A stretch of DNA of 64,000 nt, taken from Actinomycetales bacterium (GTDB lineage: Bacteria; Actinomycetota; Actinomycetes; Actinomycetales; Dermatophilaceae). The DNA lies in contig JADJTP010000003.1 in the NCBI GenBank assembly GCA_016711095.1, positions 124,001 to 188,000 of the forward strand. The letters are read 5' to 3'. Position numbers and translations under genes: made by a program. The notes below the pieces were generated by a model that had not been told where the DNA came from, did not search any database, and saw nothing but the letters and a program-made list of their open reading frames with translations. Positions 9,010-18,416 of the stretch are shown one piece after another (positions within the stretch are counted from its first letter, which is position 1; each line of letters begins with the position of its first letter).

Positions 9010-9752
9010 GAGCGCTCCTTGTTGGGGTTGCCGGTCTCCGGCACGCCCATCGTCCGCGAGTCGAAGCGGACCGCCGGGGCCCGCTCGCCCCGGAGTACTT
9101 CCACCTGCGCGGTAATTGCGTCCATGATCCTGTCGGTGGCTTCGCTGAGCAAGGAGGCGTCCAGCGGCCGATCGTACAGGTCGGCCAGGTTGACCGGCGG
9201 CCCGGCGTGCACGTGCATGGTCTTTCGCGGCCACAGCCGCAGCTTCTTCTGGTAGGTGCCGAGCACCTCCTGCGGTCCCCACATTGCCAGCGGGATGACC
9301 GGAGCGCGGGTCTGCAGGGCGATCCGCGCCGCCCCGGTCTTGCCCGTCATCGGCCAGCTGGCCGGATCGCGGGTGAGCGTGCCCTCCGGGTAGACGACGA
9401 CGGTCTTGCCGCTCTGCACCGCCGCCACCGCGGCCCGGAAGGCGTCAGCCGCCTGGCCGGTGCCCCGATAGACGGGGATCTGGTCTGCCCGTCGCAAGAG
9501 GCGCCCGAGGACCGGGATCCGGAAGACCGCTTCCTTGCCGAGATAGTAGGGCGGGTGCCCGCTGTCGTAGAGATAGAGGGCGGTCACGAAGGGGTCGAAG
9601 TAGGACAGGTGGTTAGGAGTGACGACGCACCCACCGGCGGCCGGGAGGTTTTCCATCCCGTGCCAGTCACGTTTGGTGATAACCCGCAGCACCGGCCTGA
9701 GCAGCGTGGCGATGACCCGGTATGCCGTCGGCAGCCTTGTGCGGGTCCTCAC
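9006..9752 (-). CDS. plsC: 1-acyl-sn-glycerol-3-phosphate acyltransferase
   Basis: Second acylation step of phosphatidic acid synthesis at the inner face of the membrane. 248 aa. The catalytic NHLSYFD (NHX4D) motif and YPEGTLTRD motif are present, with VYRGTGQAADAF between them. The GTG at 9752 (VRTRTRLP) is preceded by GGGAGGG. Coupled to gpsA by an ATGA overlap. It is divergent from cofC, and the promoters must lie in about 100 bp between them. Confidence 0.93.
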   Translation of the reverse strand: MRTRTRLPTAYRVIATLLRPVLRVITKRDWHGMENLPAAGGCVVTPNHLSYFDPFVTALYLYDSGHPPYYLGKEAVFRIPVLGRLLRRADQIPVYRGTGQAADAFRAAVAAVQSGKTVVVYPEGTLTRDPASWPMTGKTGAARIALQTRAPVIPLAMWGPQEVLGTYQKKLRLWPRKTMHVHAGPPVNLADLYDRPLDASLLSEATDRIMDAITAQVEVLRGERAPAVRFDSRTMGVPETGNPNKERS

Positions 9753-9859
9753 GAGCCCTCCCTTCCGCCGTCGTCGTATCTTGACTCGCCCGAGACCTTG
9801 TGTCGAGCACCGGCGGCACCTGGTCACCCGAGTCGAACAACATCGGGGACACTGGCCAG

Positions 9860-10570
9860 GTGCCTGTCGCCCCCCCGGCCGCCCGTTGGCGGATCGTCGT
9901 ACCCGTCAAGGGTGGCCCGGCAGCCAAGTCGAGACTGGCGTCCTTGCCGAGCATGACCCGCACGGAGCTGGCCCGGGCGATGGCGCTGGACACCCTCGCA
10001 GCTGTCTGTGCCGTCATCGATCCGGACGATGTGTGCGTCGTGGCGGGGGCAGCTGACGCCCGCGGCTGGCTGGCCGGGTTGGGCATGACGGTCCTCGACG
10101 ACTACGGAGGCGGCCTTGATGCGGCGCTACAGCGAGGGCTCGGTTGGGCGGACGAGACCCCTCGTGCACGGGCTGCCCGGGAGCGGCCGCCATCCCACGT
10201 CGCGGTTCTGCTCGGTGACCTCCCGGCCCTGAGCGGCGCCGAACTCGCCTGCGCCCTCGACGCGGCGGCGGCCTACCCGCGGGCTTTCGTCCCCGACCAC
10301 CTCGGGGAGGGCACGGTGCTGCTCACGTCGGAGACGGCGCGGCTCATGCGACCGGCGTTCGGTGCCGGCTCGGCGCGGCGCCATGAGCAAGCCGGGCATC
10401 GGCGCCTGGACCTCGATCTGCCGGGGCTGCGCACCGACGTGGACGATGCCGACTCCCTCTCCCTCGCGGTGAGCGTCGGCGTCGGGCGACATACCGCGGC
10501 CGCTGTGCTCGGCTTCCTTGCCACAGAGCATCCCCCGGAACGCTCCAGGGCCGAGCACCCCAAGGGGTGA
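9860..10570 (+). CDS. cofC: 2-phospho-L-lactate/phosphoenolpyruvate guanylyltransferase (F420 biosynthesis)
   Basis: Activates 2-phospholactate or PEP with GTP in cofactor F420 biosynthesis (CofC/FbiD family). The N-terminus carries IVVPVKGGPAAKSRLA, the guanylyltransferase P-loop-like signature, followed by VLLGDLPALSGAEL with metal-binding Asp. Starts at GTG 9860 and 9800 are both possible; 9860 is closest to the conserved strand. It agrees with other F420 genes in this window (fgd, two deazaflavin oxidoreductases). Confidence 0.88.
   Translation: MPVAPPAARWRIVVPVKGGPAAKSRLASLPSMTRTELARAMALDTLAAVCAVIDPDDVCVVAGAADARGWLAGLGMTVLDDYGGGLDAALQRGLGWADETPRARAARERPPSHVAVLLGDLPALSGAELACALDAAAAYPRAFVPDHLGEGTVLLTSETARLMRPAFGAGSARRHEQAGHRRLDLDLPGLRTDVDDADSLSLAVSVGVGRHTAAAVLGFLATEHPPERSRAEHPKG
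10556..10570. terminator. Small hairpin at the cofC/hup convergence
   Basis: CACCCC-AA-GGGGTG overlaps the cofC stop, 22 bp from the hup stop. The 6-bp stem and 2-nt loop are weak, but the position between convergent genes fits a terminator. Confidence 0.3.
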
Positions 10571-10592
10571 CCGGCCCTGTCGAGCGTCGAAA

Positions 10593-11141
10593 TCAGGCCT
10601 TGGCGTTCTTCGGTGCGGCCTTCTTCACCGCGGCAGCCTTCGCCGGAGCTGCCTTGACCGGTGCCGCCTTGGCCGGTGCGGCCTTCTTCACCGCGGCAGC
10701 CTTCACCGGTGCCGCCTTCACCGGTGCCGCCTTCTTGGCCGGAGCCGCCTTTGCCGGAGCCACCTTCTTGGCCGCTGCGGCACGCTTCACCGTCGCGGCC
10801 GGGGCCGCCGCCTTGGCGCTGCCGGCCGGTGCACGCCCGGTGGCGGGGGCTGACTTCGGCAGCGAGCGCGGGTCGGCGACGTAGCCCTTGAAGGATGTGC
10901 CGGGGCGGAAGCGCGGCACAGTGGTCTTCCTGATCCGCACGGCAGCGCCGGTGCGGGGGTTGCGGCCGGTGCGGGCGGCTCGGGCCACCTTCTGGAAGGT
11001 CCCGAAGCCGGTGATGGCGACCTTGCCGCCCTTGGCGACCTCGCGGATGATGACGTCGAGGACCGCCTCGAGTGCGTCGTTTGCCGCCTTCTTGCCGCCG
11101 AGCTTTCCCTCGAGCGCCACGACGAGTTCTGCCTTGTTCAC
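10593..11141 (-). CDS. hup: HU-family nucleoid protein with histone H1-like Lys/Ala-rich tail
   Basis: DNA-binding nucleoid protein. Residues 1-90 are a standard HU domain (NKAELVVALEGKLGGKKAAN; GFGTFQKVARAARTGRNP; RFRPGTSFKGYV). Residues from about 100 to 182 are a low-complexity tail of AAPAKKA/APVKA repeats, as in mycobacterial HupB and Streptomyces HupS, where it adds DNA affinity and can be modified. The GTG at 11141 has GGAGGGGAAGAC upstream. The tail DNA is internally repetitive and may vary in length between strains. Confidence 0.95.
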   Translation of the reverse strand: MNKAELVVALEGKLGGKKAANDALEAVLDVIIREVAKGGKVAITGFGTFQKVARAARTGRNPRTGAAVRIRKTTVPRFRPGTSFKGYVADPRSLPKSAPATGRAPAGSAKAAAPAATVKRAAAAKKVAPAKAAPAKKAAPVKAAPVKAAAVKKAAPAKAAPVKAAPAKAAAVKKAAPKNAKA

Positions 11142-11543
11142 GTCTTCCCCTCCGGTGCGAAAGGCCCCGAGCCGTAGTGCCCGGCGCTTGGTGAGTGCGG
11201 ACCGCACGCTCTGACGGTATGCCGTTCGGACTCTGGAGTCCACCACCGTCGACGATCCATTTCCGTTGCCGCGCAACATCTTTGCCCCTGCTGCAGAGAT
11301 CGGGACGCGGGACTCCCCGGGTTGGCATGCGGGTGTCAGCCCCAATTGGACGTCGAGCAGGGTCCGCCGACAGCGAAACCCGTTGTCTCCCAACGAGACA
11401 GGGCTCGACACCGCCCGGCTTAGGCAGGCCCCCGACGAGCGGATCGGCCCGCGCTCCGTGCGGAGGTCGCCGGTCTGCGGCGGACGCCTCGAGCCTCGAA
11501 ACCGTTTCACGACACGCCGGTTCGGGCGGGGTCTGCCCCAACC
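11142..11543. other. Non-coding spacer between leuD and hup (402 bp)
   Basis: No convincing gene on either strand. It should hold the hup promoter and the 3' end of the leuCD transcript. A small inverted repeat, TGTCTC and GAGACA with a 5-nt loop, lies near 11384-11400, and one copy of the GTATGCCG octamer lies at 11217-11224. Confidence 0.5.
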
Positions 11544-12131
11544 TCAGCGCGTACGAGGCAGGTATGCCGCCCTTCCGGACTCGTGCTCGCCGATGAGGTC
11601 CTCATGCCGCAGTGTCAGCCCGATGTCGTCGAGGCCTTCCATGAGCCGCCATCGGGTGTAGTCGTCGACCTGGAACGGCGCGACGATGTCACCGGCCGTC
11701 ACGGTGCGTGCGGTGAGGTCGACGGTCACCTCGGCTCCTGGGTCCTGCTCGAGGTATTTCCAGATGAGCTCGATGTCGTCCTGGGCAACTTGGGCGGTGA
11801 GCAGTCCCTGCTTTCCGGAGTTGCCCCGGAAGATGTCGGCGAATCGCGAGGAAAGGACCACCCGGAAGCCGTAGTTCATCAATGCCCATACGGCGTGCTC
11901 CCGCGAGGAGCCGGTGCCGAAATCCGGGCCGGCGACGAGCACGGTGCCCGCGGCATACCGGGGGTGGTTGAGGACGAAGGATCCATCGGAGCGCCAGGCG
12001 GCAAAGAGCCCGTCCTCGAAGCCGTCCCGGGAGACTCGCTTGAGATAGACAGCCGGGATGATCTGGTCGGTATCGACGTTGCTGCGTCGCAGCGGGACTC
12101 CGATGCCGGTGTGCGTGGTGAAGGCGTCCAT
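11544..12131 (-). CDS. leuD: 3-isopropylmalate dehydratase small subunit
   Basis: Small (swivel-domain) subunit of isopropylmalate isomerase in leucine biosynthesis. 195 aa. Conserved [27 protein letters not shown] and [10 protein letters not shown] are present. It lies 6 bp after leuC in the same operon. Confidence 0.97.
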   Translation of the reverse strand: MDAFTTHTGIGVPLRRSNVDTDQIIPAVYLKRVSRDGFEDGLFAAWRSDGSFVLNHPRYAAGTVLVAGPDFGTGSSREHAVWALMNYGFRVVLSSRFADIFRGNSGKQGLLTAQVAQDDIELIWKYLEQDPGAEVTVDLTARTVTAGDIVAPFQVDDYTRWRLMEGLDDIGLTLRHEDLIGEHESGRAAYLPRTR

Positions 12132-12137
12132 GTGCGC

Positions 12138-13538
12138 TCAGTCCTTGTCGAGATCGGCCGGGCACGACAGGGTGCCGCGCACCGCGGTGGCGGCGGCGAC
12201 CTGGGGGCTGACCAGGTGGGTCCGACCTCCGGGCCCCTGACGGCCTTCGAAGTTGCGGTTGGACGTCGAGGCGCTACGTTCACCCACCGCCAACTTGTCC
12301 GGGTTCATGGCCAGGCACATCGAGCACCCCGGCAGCCGCCATTCGGCGCCCGCCGCCTCGAAGACCTTGCCGAGGCCCTCAGCCTCGGCCTGCAGGCGCA
12401 CCCGCGCCGAGCCGGGCACCACGAGCATCCGCACCGAGGGGGCCACGCTGCGCCCGCGCAACACGTCGGCGACGGCTCGCAGGTCCTCGATGCGGCCGTT
12501 GGTGCATGACCCCACGAAGACGGTGTCGACGGCAATCTCACGCAACGGGGTGCCCGGCTCCAGGCCCATGTAGGTGAGCGCCCGCTCGGTGTCGGCCCGC
12601 TCGGTCTCATCGACGATGAGAGCCGGGTCGGGCACCGTCGCAGCGAGTGGCAGCCCTTGCCCGGGATTGGTCCCCCACGTGACGAACGGCGTAAGCGTCG
12701 AGGCGTCGATGTCCACCTCGGCATCGAAGACTGCGTCATCGTCGGAGCGCAGTGCCATCCACGCGGCCACTGCGGCATCCCAGTCAGCACCCTGGGGCGC
12801 CCGGTCACGCCCCCGCAAGTAGTCGAAGGTCACCTGGTCGGGCGCAATCATCCCAGCCCGCGCTCCGGCCTCGATCGACATGTTGCAGATCGTCATCCGG
12901 GCTTCCATCGAGAGCGCCTCGATCGCCTCGCCTCGGAACTCCAAGACATATCCCTGTCCACCCCCGGTGCCGATCCGGGCGATGACCGCCAGGACGACAT
13001 CCTTGGCCGTCACTCCGTCGGGCAAGGCACCCCGGATGGTGATCGCCATCGTCCGAAACGGCTTGAGCGGCAGCGTTTGAGTGGCGAGCACGTGCTCGAC
13101 TTCGGAGGTGCCGATCCCAAAGGCCAGCGCGCCGAAGGCCCCGTGGGTCGAGGTGTGGCTGTCGCCGCAGACGATCGTCATTCCGGGCTGGGTGAGTCCG
13201 AGTTGCGGTCCGACGACGTGGACGATGCCCTGCTCAAGGTCGCCCATGGAGTAGAGCGGCACGTCGAACTCGGCGCAGTTGCGCCGCAGAGTCTCGACCT
13301 GGGTAAGGCTCACCGCGTCGGTGATCGGCCCCGGGGTCGTGGGGACGTTGTGGTCCTCGGTCGCGAGTGTCAGATCGGTGCGGCGCACCGTGCGACCCTC
13401 CAGGCGTAGGCCGTCGAAAGCCTGGGGGCTGGTCACTTCGTGCAGCAGGTGCAAATCGATGTACAGCACATCCGGCTCGCCGGGAGCACGCCGGACAACG
13501 TGCGCCTCCCACACCTTCTCGGCTAAAGTTCGTGCCAC
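12138..13538 (-). CDS. leuC: 3-isopropylmalate dehydratase large subunit
   Basis: Catalytic aconitase-family subunit binding a [4Fe-4S] cluster. 466 aa. [14 protein letters not shown] and [12 protein letters not shown], plus [11 protein letters not shown] with cluster cysteines, are visible. The GTG at 13538 is chosen for the GGAAGG 7 nt upstream; an ATG at 13556 lacks this. Divergent from ndgR, whose family regulates leuCD in Streptomyces. Confidence 0.97.
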   Translation of the reverse strand: MARTLAEKVWEAHVVRRAPGEPDVLYIDLHLLHEVTSPQAFDGLRLEGRTVRRTDLTLATEDHNVPTTPGPITDAVSLTQVETLRRNCAEFDVPLYSMGDLEQGIVHVVGPQLGLTQPGMTIVCGDSHTSTHGAFGALAFGIGTSEVEHVLATQTLPLKPFRTMAITIRGALPDGVTAKDVVLAVIARIGTGGGQGYVLEFRGEAIEALSMEARMTICNMSIEAGARAGMIAPDQVTFDYLRGRDRAPQGADWDAAVAAWMALRSDDDAVFDAEVDIDASTLTPFVTWGTNPGQGLPLAATVPDPALIVDETERADTERALTYMGLEPGTPLREIAVDTVFVGSCTNGRIEDLRAVADVLRGRSVAPSVRMLVVPGSARVRLQAEAEGLGKVFEAAGAEWRLPGCSMCLAMNPDKLAVGERSASTSNRNFEGRQGPGGRTHLVSPQVAAATAVRGTLSCPADLDKD

Positions 13539-13677
13539 TGCGCCACCTTCCGACATGTCCTGAACGCGCTGTCACTGCCCCGAGGGCCGCCCGTGCAGGC
13601 CTGGCGAAAGCCAGCATCGGCCAGACTCCCCCAGGCCCCAACTTGCGTCTCACGCCCTGAGACGGCAATATCAATGC

Positions 13678-14409
13678 ATGGACAACTCTAGCGGTGTCGG
13701 GGTGCTGGACAAAGCAGCCACGGTGCTTTCCGCCCTCGAGGCGGGTCCGGCAACCCTTGCCCAGCTCGTCGGTGCGACCGGCCTCGCCCGTCCGACCGCC
13801 CATCGACTCGCCGTCGCGCTGGAGCACCACCGCCTCGTCGCGCGCGATATGCAGGGCCGGTTCGTCCTGGGCCCCCGGCTCGCCGAGCTCTCGTCGGCGG
13901 CCGGAGAGGATCGACTGCTCGCCGCCGCCGGCCCCGTGCTCGGCGCCCTGCGCGATCACACCAACGAGAGCGCCCAGCTCTTCCGCCGCCAAGGCGACCA
14001 GCGCATCTGCGTCGCCGCAGCCGAGCGACCCATGGGTCTGCGCGACACCATCCCGGTCGGATCGAGCCTGACGATGCTCGCCGGCTCGGCCGCACAGATC
14101 TTGCTCGCGTGGGAGGAGCCCGACCGGCTGCACCGCGGCCTGCAGGGCGCGCGCTTCAACGCCACCGCGCTGTCGGCCGTCCGGCGACGGGGGTGGGCCC
14201 AGAGCGTCGGCGAGCGCGAACCCGGCGTCGCGTCGGTGTCTGCACCGGTCCGAGGTCCTTCGGGCCGGGTCGTGGCCGCGGTGTCGATCTCGGGACCCAT
14301 CGAGCGTCTTTCCCGCCAGCCCGGACGCTTGCACGCGGCCACGGTCGTGGCCGGCGCGAACAAGCTGACCGAGGTGTTGCGCAGGGCTCACCAGGCCTCC
14401 CAAGGTTAA
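13678..14409 (+). CDS. ndgR: IclR-family regulator NdgR/AreB-like
   Basis: IclR-type transcriptional regulator of 243 aa: an N-terminal winged helix (AQLVGATGLARPTAHRLAVA) and a C-terminal effector domain. Its divergent position against leuCD is the conserved NdgR/AreB arrangement; in Streptomyces this protein controls leuCD and amino-acid-dependent growth. The operator is expected within 13539-13677, but I cannot point to a convincing palindrome there. Confidence 0.9.
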   Translation: MDNSSGVGVLDKAATVLSALEAGPATLAQLVGATGLARPTAHRLAVALEHHRLVARDMQGRFVLGPRLAELSSAAGEDRLLAAAGPVLGALRDHTNESAQLFRRQGDQRICVAAAERPMGLRDTIPVGSSLTMLAGSAAQILLAWEEPDRLHRGLQGARFNATALSAVRRRGWAQSVGEREPGVASVSAPVRGPSGRVVAAVSISGPIERLSRQPGRLHAATVVAGANKLTEVLRRAHQASQG

Positions 14410-14537
14410 ACTGAGTGATGTATGCCGTCTCGCCAGCGTCAGGCGGGCGGTATGACGCAACCTGGGAGCCCAGTCGCGCGTCATGTTGGTAGACCGGTCG
14501 GTTGCCCGTCGCTCCGAGCGGCGGATCGGTTCCAGCA

Positions 14538-15716
14538 ATGACAAGACGTCGCGCAGGCGCGGCACGAAAGCAGGGATACGTGAGACCGTTCAGTCGCATC
14601 CGCACCGCGAGCATCGTGGGCGCTGTGACCTTCGCCGTCGTAGCCTCGGCGTGCACGGCGGCTCCCGCGATGGCGCCCGTGCCGGCCACGGCCGTCGCGG
14701 TCGTCTCCGACCCGGCTCAGACCTCGTCCGCGACGCTGCCCGCCCCTTCCGAGTCGTCGCCGTCGACGCCGACGACCACAACAGCGCCGAGCACAGGGGC
14801 GCCGACCACACCGCCCACCCTGCTCGCAGCAGGGGCCACCGGCGATCAGGTCCGCGAGTTGCAGGCCCGCCTCAAGCAGCTCAAGCACTACCCGGCGACG
14901 GTCGACGGGGTGTATTCCGACGCCACCGCCAAGGCCGTCATGGATTTCCAGACCACCAAGAATCTGGCCGCCACCGGGTCTGTCGACCAACTGACGTGGG
15001 ACAGCCTGCTGGCCACGACCAAGGTGCCGACGGCCGAGGATCTCGCCGGACGCCTCATCCCCGGTCCCGCGTTGCTCGCGCAGGGATCGACCGGCGCCAA
15101 GGTGCGCGAGCTGCAGGCCCGGCTCAAGCAGCTCGGCCGGTGGAGCGGGGATGTCACTGACACCTACGGCACCAAGACCTCGAGCGCCGTCAAGGGCTAC
15201 CAAACCAAGCGCGGCCTCCCGGTGACGGGAGAGGTCGACCAGCGCACGATGGACCGCATCTGGAGCCAGACCCGCAAACCGACGACCGACGAGCTCAACA
15301 ACGTCAGCCCGGTGCCGGTTGCGGGCGCACCCACCGCGAGCGGGCTCGACCCGCGTTGCCTCGTCGGGCGGGTCATCTGCGCGTCGAAGACCACCCGCAA
15401 GGTCGTTTGGGTCATCGACGGCGTTCCGGTCCTCAGCCTGGACGCCCGGTTCGGACGCACGAGCCTGCCCACAAGTGAAGGCAGCTTCCGCATCTACCTC
15501 AAGTCGCGCAATCACTGGTCCAAGAAGTACGACGCGTCAATGCCGCTCGCGCTCTTCTTCAACGGCGGCGAGGCCGTGCACTACTCCCCCGAGTTCGCCT
15601 CGATCGGCTACGGCGGCGTCGGGTCGCATGGCTGCGTCAACACCCGCGACCGGGCCAAGATGACCGTCCTCTTCGACCAGGCGCGCCTCGGCGACCGCGT
15701 CGTGGTCTACCGCTGA
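14538..15716 (+). CDS. L,D-transpeptidase with two peptidoglycan-binding domains
   Basis: Secreted cell-wall cross-linking or anchoring enzyme. A basic N-region and hydrophobic segment (IVGAVTFAVVASAC) form a signal peptide, possibly a lipoprotein signal although the -3 residue is atypical. A Ser/Thr/Pro linker follows, then two PG_binding_1 repeats (each with QVRELQARLKQL-type helices) and a C-terminal YkuD domain with catalytic SHGCVNTRD. An ATG at 14538 and a GTG at 14580 (AGGGA just upstream) both work. The spacer to ndgR shows no recognisable riboswitch. Confidence 0.9.
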   Translation: MTRRRAGAARKQGYVRPFSRIRTASIVGAVTFAVVASACTAAPAMAPVPATAVAVVSDPAQTSSATLPAPSESSPSTPTTTTAPSTGAPTTPPTLLAAGATGDQVRELQARLKQLKHYPATVDGVYSDATAKAVMDFQTTKNLAATGSVDQLTWDSLLATTKVPTAEDLAGRLIPGPALLAQGSTGAKVRELQARLKQLGRWSGDVTDTYGTKTSSAVKGYQTKRGLPVTGEVDQRTMDRIWSQTRKPTTDELNNVSPVPVAGAPTASGLDPRCLVGRVICASKTTRKVVWVIDGVPVLSLDARFGRTSLPTSEGSFRIYLKSRNHWSKKYDASMPLALFFNGGEAVHYSPEFASIGYGGVGSHGCVNTRDRAKMTVLFDQARLGDRVVVYR

Positions 15717-15731
15717 GCAAGGCTGGCCACG

Positions 15732-16733
15732 GTGCGCATCGGATACAAGGCATCCGCCGAACAATTCGGCCCGCGTGAGCTCGTCGAACTTGCCGTTCTC
15801 GCTGAACGGGTTGGCCTCGACAGTGTCTGGGTTTCCGACCACATCCAGCCCTGGCGGCACGTCGGCGGGCACGCTCCCTTTGCCTTGGCCGTCCTCGCCG
15901 CGGCTGCCGAGCGCACCGAGCGGGTGACCCTGGGCACCTCGGTGCTCACGCCGACCTTCCGCTACAACCCAACCGTGCTTGCGCAGGCGTTCGGCACCCT
16001 CGGTCTGCTGGCGCCGGGTCGGATCGTGCTCGGCGTAGGCACCGGCGAGGCCCTCAACGAGGTGGCCACCGGGGCGATCGACCAGTGGCCGGAGTTCAAG
16101 GAGCGGTTCGCTCGGCTGCGCGAGGCAATCGAGCTCTTGCGCGCGGTCTGGGCGGGCGAGCGGGTGAGCTTCGCCGGTACGTTCTATCGCACCACGGACG
16201 CCACGATCTACGACCGCCCCGAGCTCCCCATCCCGATCTACGTTGCCGCAGCCGGGCCGCTGGTCGCCCGGTATGCCGGCCGCGCGGGTGATGGGTTCAT
16301 CTGTACCTCGGGCAAGGGAGAGGCGCTCTACCGCGAGAAGTTGTTGCCCGCAGTGGCAGAAGGACTTGCGGCAGCGGGCCGCACGGACGACGGCTACGAC
16401 CGGATGATCGAGATCAAGCTCTCCTGGGACCCTGATCGGGCCACCGCTCTTGCCAACTGCCGATTCTGGGCGCCGCTGTCGCTCACCCCCGAACAGAAGC
16501 ACGGAACGAGCGACCCGATCGTCATGGAGCGCCTGGCTGACGAGCTGACCGACGAGCAGATCGCCACGCGGTGGATTGTCACAGACGATCCAGACGAAGT
16601 CGTCGACGCGGTCCGGCCGTATGTCGAGTGGGGCTTCAACCACGTGGTCTTCCACGCCCCCGGCGCCGACCAGCAGCGGTTCTTGCGCACCTTCGCCGAA
16701 CGGGTCCTGCCGGGCGTGCGCGACCTGGGCTAG
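15732..16733 (+). CDS. fgd: F420-dependent glucose-6-phosphate dehydrogenase
   Basis: Oxidises glucose-6-phosphate with coenzyme F420, the main F420H2 source in mycobacteria and relatives. Luciferase-like (LLM) TIM barrel of 333 aa. It matches FGD1 closely by eye: [61 protein letters not shown] and [16 protein letters not shown] start 15 bp after the L,D-transpeptidase stop. It supplies reductant for deazaflavin enzymes such as those near 56 and 58.7 kb. Confidence 0.94.
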   Translation: MRIGYKASAEQFGPRELVELAVLAERVGLDSVWVSDHIQPWRHVGGHAPFALAVLAAAAERTERVTLGTSVLTPTFRYNPTVLAQAFGTLGLLAPGRIVLGVGTGEALNEVATGAIDQWPEFKERFARLREAIELLRAVWAGERVSFAGTFYRTTDATIYDRPELPIPIYVAAAGPLVARYAGRAGDGFICTSGKGEALYREKLLPAVAEGLAAAGRTDDGYDRMIEIKLSWDPDRATALANCRFWAPLSLTPEQKHGTSDPIVMERLADELTDEQIATRWIVTDDPDEVVDAVRPYVEWGFNHVVFHAPGADQQRFLRTFAERVLPGVRDLG

Positions 16734-16772
16734 CCGCCGTCACCTGCCCCTCACGTCCGGTCGAGTTCGGAT

Positions 16773-16794
16773 CTATACCGTCTGGACGGTATAG
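16773..16794. promoter_or_regulatory. Near-perfect operator palindrome for the TetR gene
   Basis: CTATACCGTCT followed by GGACGGTATAG: 10 of 11 positions pair. It ends 8 nt before the TetR start and contains a TATAGT -10-like hexamer, so the transcript is probably leaderless and autorepressed. Confidence 0.8.
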
Positions 16795-16802
16795 TTAGAC
16801 GA

Positions 16803-17366
16803 ATGAGCCCGCGACCTTCCAAGAGGAGTTCCCTGCTGCGCGCCGCAGCCACAGTGGTGGCGGAGCGTGGTTACTCGGCCCTGACCCTGGACGCCGTCGG
16901 GGCAGCGACAGGTGTCAGCAAGGGTGGGGTGCTGTATCACTTCCCCACCAAGGAGGCACTGGTGGCCGCCCTCGTCGAGGAGCTGTCGAGCGATTTCGAG
17001 GCCGACCAGGCCGCAGCGCACGACGCCGATCCCATCGCCCCGGGCGCCTGGACCCGAGCGTACGTAACGGCAAGCTCCGCGCCAACTCAGGACGAGTCGG
17101 AGCAGCTGGCCGTGGTGGCGTTGCTCGCCGCGGTCGGGTACGACCCGTCCCTGCTGGACCCGATCCAGGACCGCTACCGGGCCTGGGTCGAGCGCCTGGG
17201 TGATGACGGGCTGCCGGGGGTGGATGCTCACGTGGTGCGGTTGGCGGCTGACGGGTTGTGGGCCGCTGACCTGTTCGGCCTAGCGCCGCCAGAAGCGGCA
17301 CTCAGGGCGCGCATCCTTGCCCGGCTTGCTGAACTGGCGGGCCCGAACGGTGGACCGCGAGGATGA
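16803..17366 (+). CDS. TetR/AcrR-family repressor
   Basis: 187-aa regulator. The N-terminal helix-turn-helix (VAERGYSALTLDAVGAATGV, then SKGGVLYHFPTKEAL) is typical; the C-terminal ligand domain is not assigned. A palindromic operator sits immediately upstream. Its stop overlaps the start of the next membrane-protein gene (ATGA), which is probably what it controls. Confidence 0.92.
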   Translation: MSPRPSKRSSLLRAAATVVAERGYSALTLDAVGAATGVSKGGVLYHFPTKEALVAALVEELSSDFEADQAAAHDADPIAPGAWTRAYVTASSAPTQDESEQLAVVALLAAVGYDPSLLDPIQDRYRAWVERLGDDGLPGVDAHVVRLAADGLWAADLFGLAPPEAALRARILARLAELAGPNGGPRG

Positions 17367-17833
17367 GGGCGGCTCGGCTCGCGTGGCCCGGACTCGCCCT
17401 AGCCATCACCTTCGTCGATGACTTCGTGGCTGGGCCCATCCTGGCCGCGACGGCCGGTTTCGTCGGCGGGCAAGGCGGAGTCGTCCTCGGGGTCGCGGTG
17501 TTCACGGCGCTCGTCGCACTGCTGGTCGGCTCCGCGTTGCTGGCCAGCCGCGCCATGAGCCCTGATGTCCAAGCGCGGATCGACACCGCGGTCGACTCGG
17601 CCTCCAAGAGACGCGTCATAGGTCGATACGTCCACCGCGTTGGCGACGACCACCCCTGGGCTACTGCACTGGTGGCCGCCATCATCAGTCCCGTATTGGC
17701 TGTGCTGCTGGCCCGAATGGCCCACCCGACCCAGAAGCTCTTGCGCACCAGCGTGGTAGCAGTCCTGGCCTACGGCCTGGCTTTCTCGCTCTTCTACTCC
17801 GGTTTGGGCGCCGGGGCCGCCGCCGCAACCTGA
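17363..17833 (+). CDS. Small integral membrane protein controlled by TetR
   Basis: 156 aa with about four predicted membrane segments (LALAITFVDDFVAGPILAAT; GVAVFTALVALLVGSALL; ALVAAIISPVLAVLLA; SVVAVLAYGLAFSLFY). No family recognised. It is translationally coupled to the TetR gene by a 4-nt overlap, so an efflux or membrane-stress role is plausible but only inferred. Confidence 0.7.
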   Translation: MRAARLAWPGLALAITFVDDFVAGPILAATAGFVGGQGGVVLGVAVFTALVALLVGSALLASRAMSPDVQARIDTAVDSASKRRVIGRYVHRVGDDHPWATALVAAIISPVLAVLLARMAHPTQKLLRTSVVAVLAYGLAFSLFYSGLGAGAAAAT

Positions 17834-17891
17834 TCGCCCGCGCCGGCAGCATGAAGTGCGTTCGTCGGCCCAGTACCCGAAGTGTGTCGGA

Positions 17892-18416
17892 TCATCCGAC
17901 TCGTGCGGGCCTGCTGTTCAGCGCAATGCCTGATCGGTGCAGGAACAAGCCTCCCAGGGCCAATGCGGCGCTGACCGCGAGGAAGCCGAGGTCCCATGTC
18001 AGCGGTGCCCCGAGATCGTCGCGGACGTGATGGATCCCGAGTAGGTGGTGGTTCACGAATCCCTCGACCAGGTTGAAAATGCCCCAGCCGGCGAGTACCA
18101 GCCCAAAGTGGTACCGCCAGCTCGGGGCCCGCTCGCCCCGCTGCCACGCGGCGACTCCCAGAGTCGAGCCAGCAATCACACACGCCCAGGCGAGAAGGTG
18201 GAAGAGCCCGTCGGCGAAGGTGTTGACCTGCAGGCCGCGCACCGTATCGGGCGTGAGACCGTCCACGTGGCTCACCATGTGGTGCCACTGCAGGATCTGG
18301 TGCAAGACGATCCCGTCCACGAAGCCACCCAGCCCGATCCCGAGAAGGACGCCGGTCGCCTTACCGGGCAGCGACTGCTGTGTCTGCGACGTGGCAGAAG
18401 GCGCCGATGCGGACAT
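17892..18416 (-). CDS. DUF2243 family membrane protein
   Basis: 174 aa, four membrane segments, with the family's Gly/His-rich pattern GGFVDGIVLHQILQWHHM and NLVEGFVNHHLLGIHHVRDD. Function unknown; the conserved His residues suggest metal or haem contacts (inference). The ATG overlaps the stop of the upstream gene by one base (TGATG). It is last in the operon adh - hypothetical - DUF2243. Confidence 0.88.
   Translation of the reverse strand: MSASAPSATSQTQQSLPGKATGVLLGIGLGGFVDGIVLHQILQWHHMVSHVDGLTPDTVRGLQVNTFADGLFHLLAWACVIAGSTLGVAAWQRGERAPSWRYHFGLVLAGWGIFNLVEGFVNHHLLGIHHVRDDLGAPLTWDLGFLAVSAALALGGLFLHRSGIALNSRPARVG

Noticed and set aside
14410..14537. Riboswitch (for example c-di-AMP type) before the L,D-transpeptidase
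   Set aside because: Such elements occur before actinobacterial wall enzymes, but I could not find the conserved core or paired stems here.
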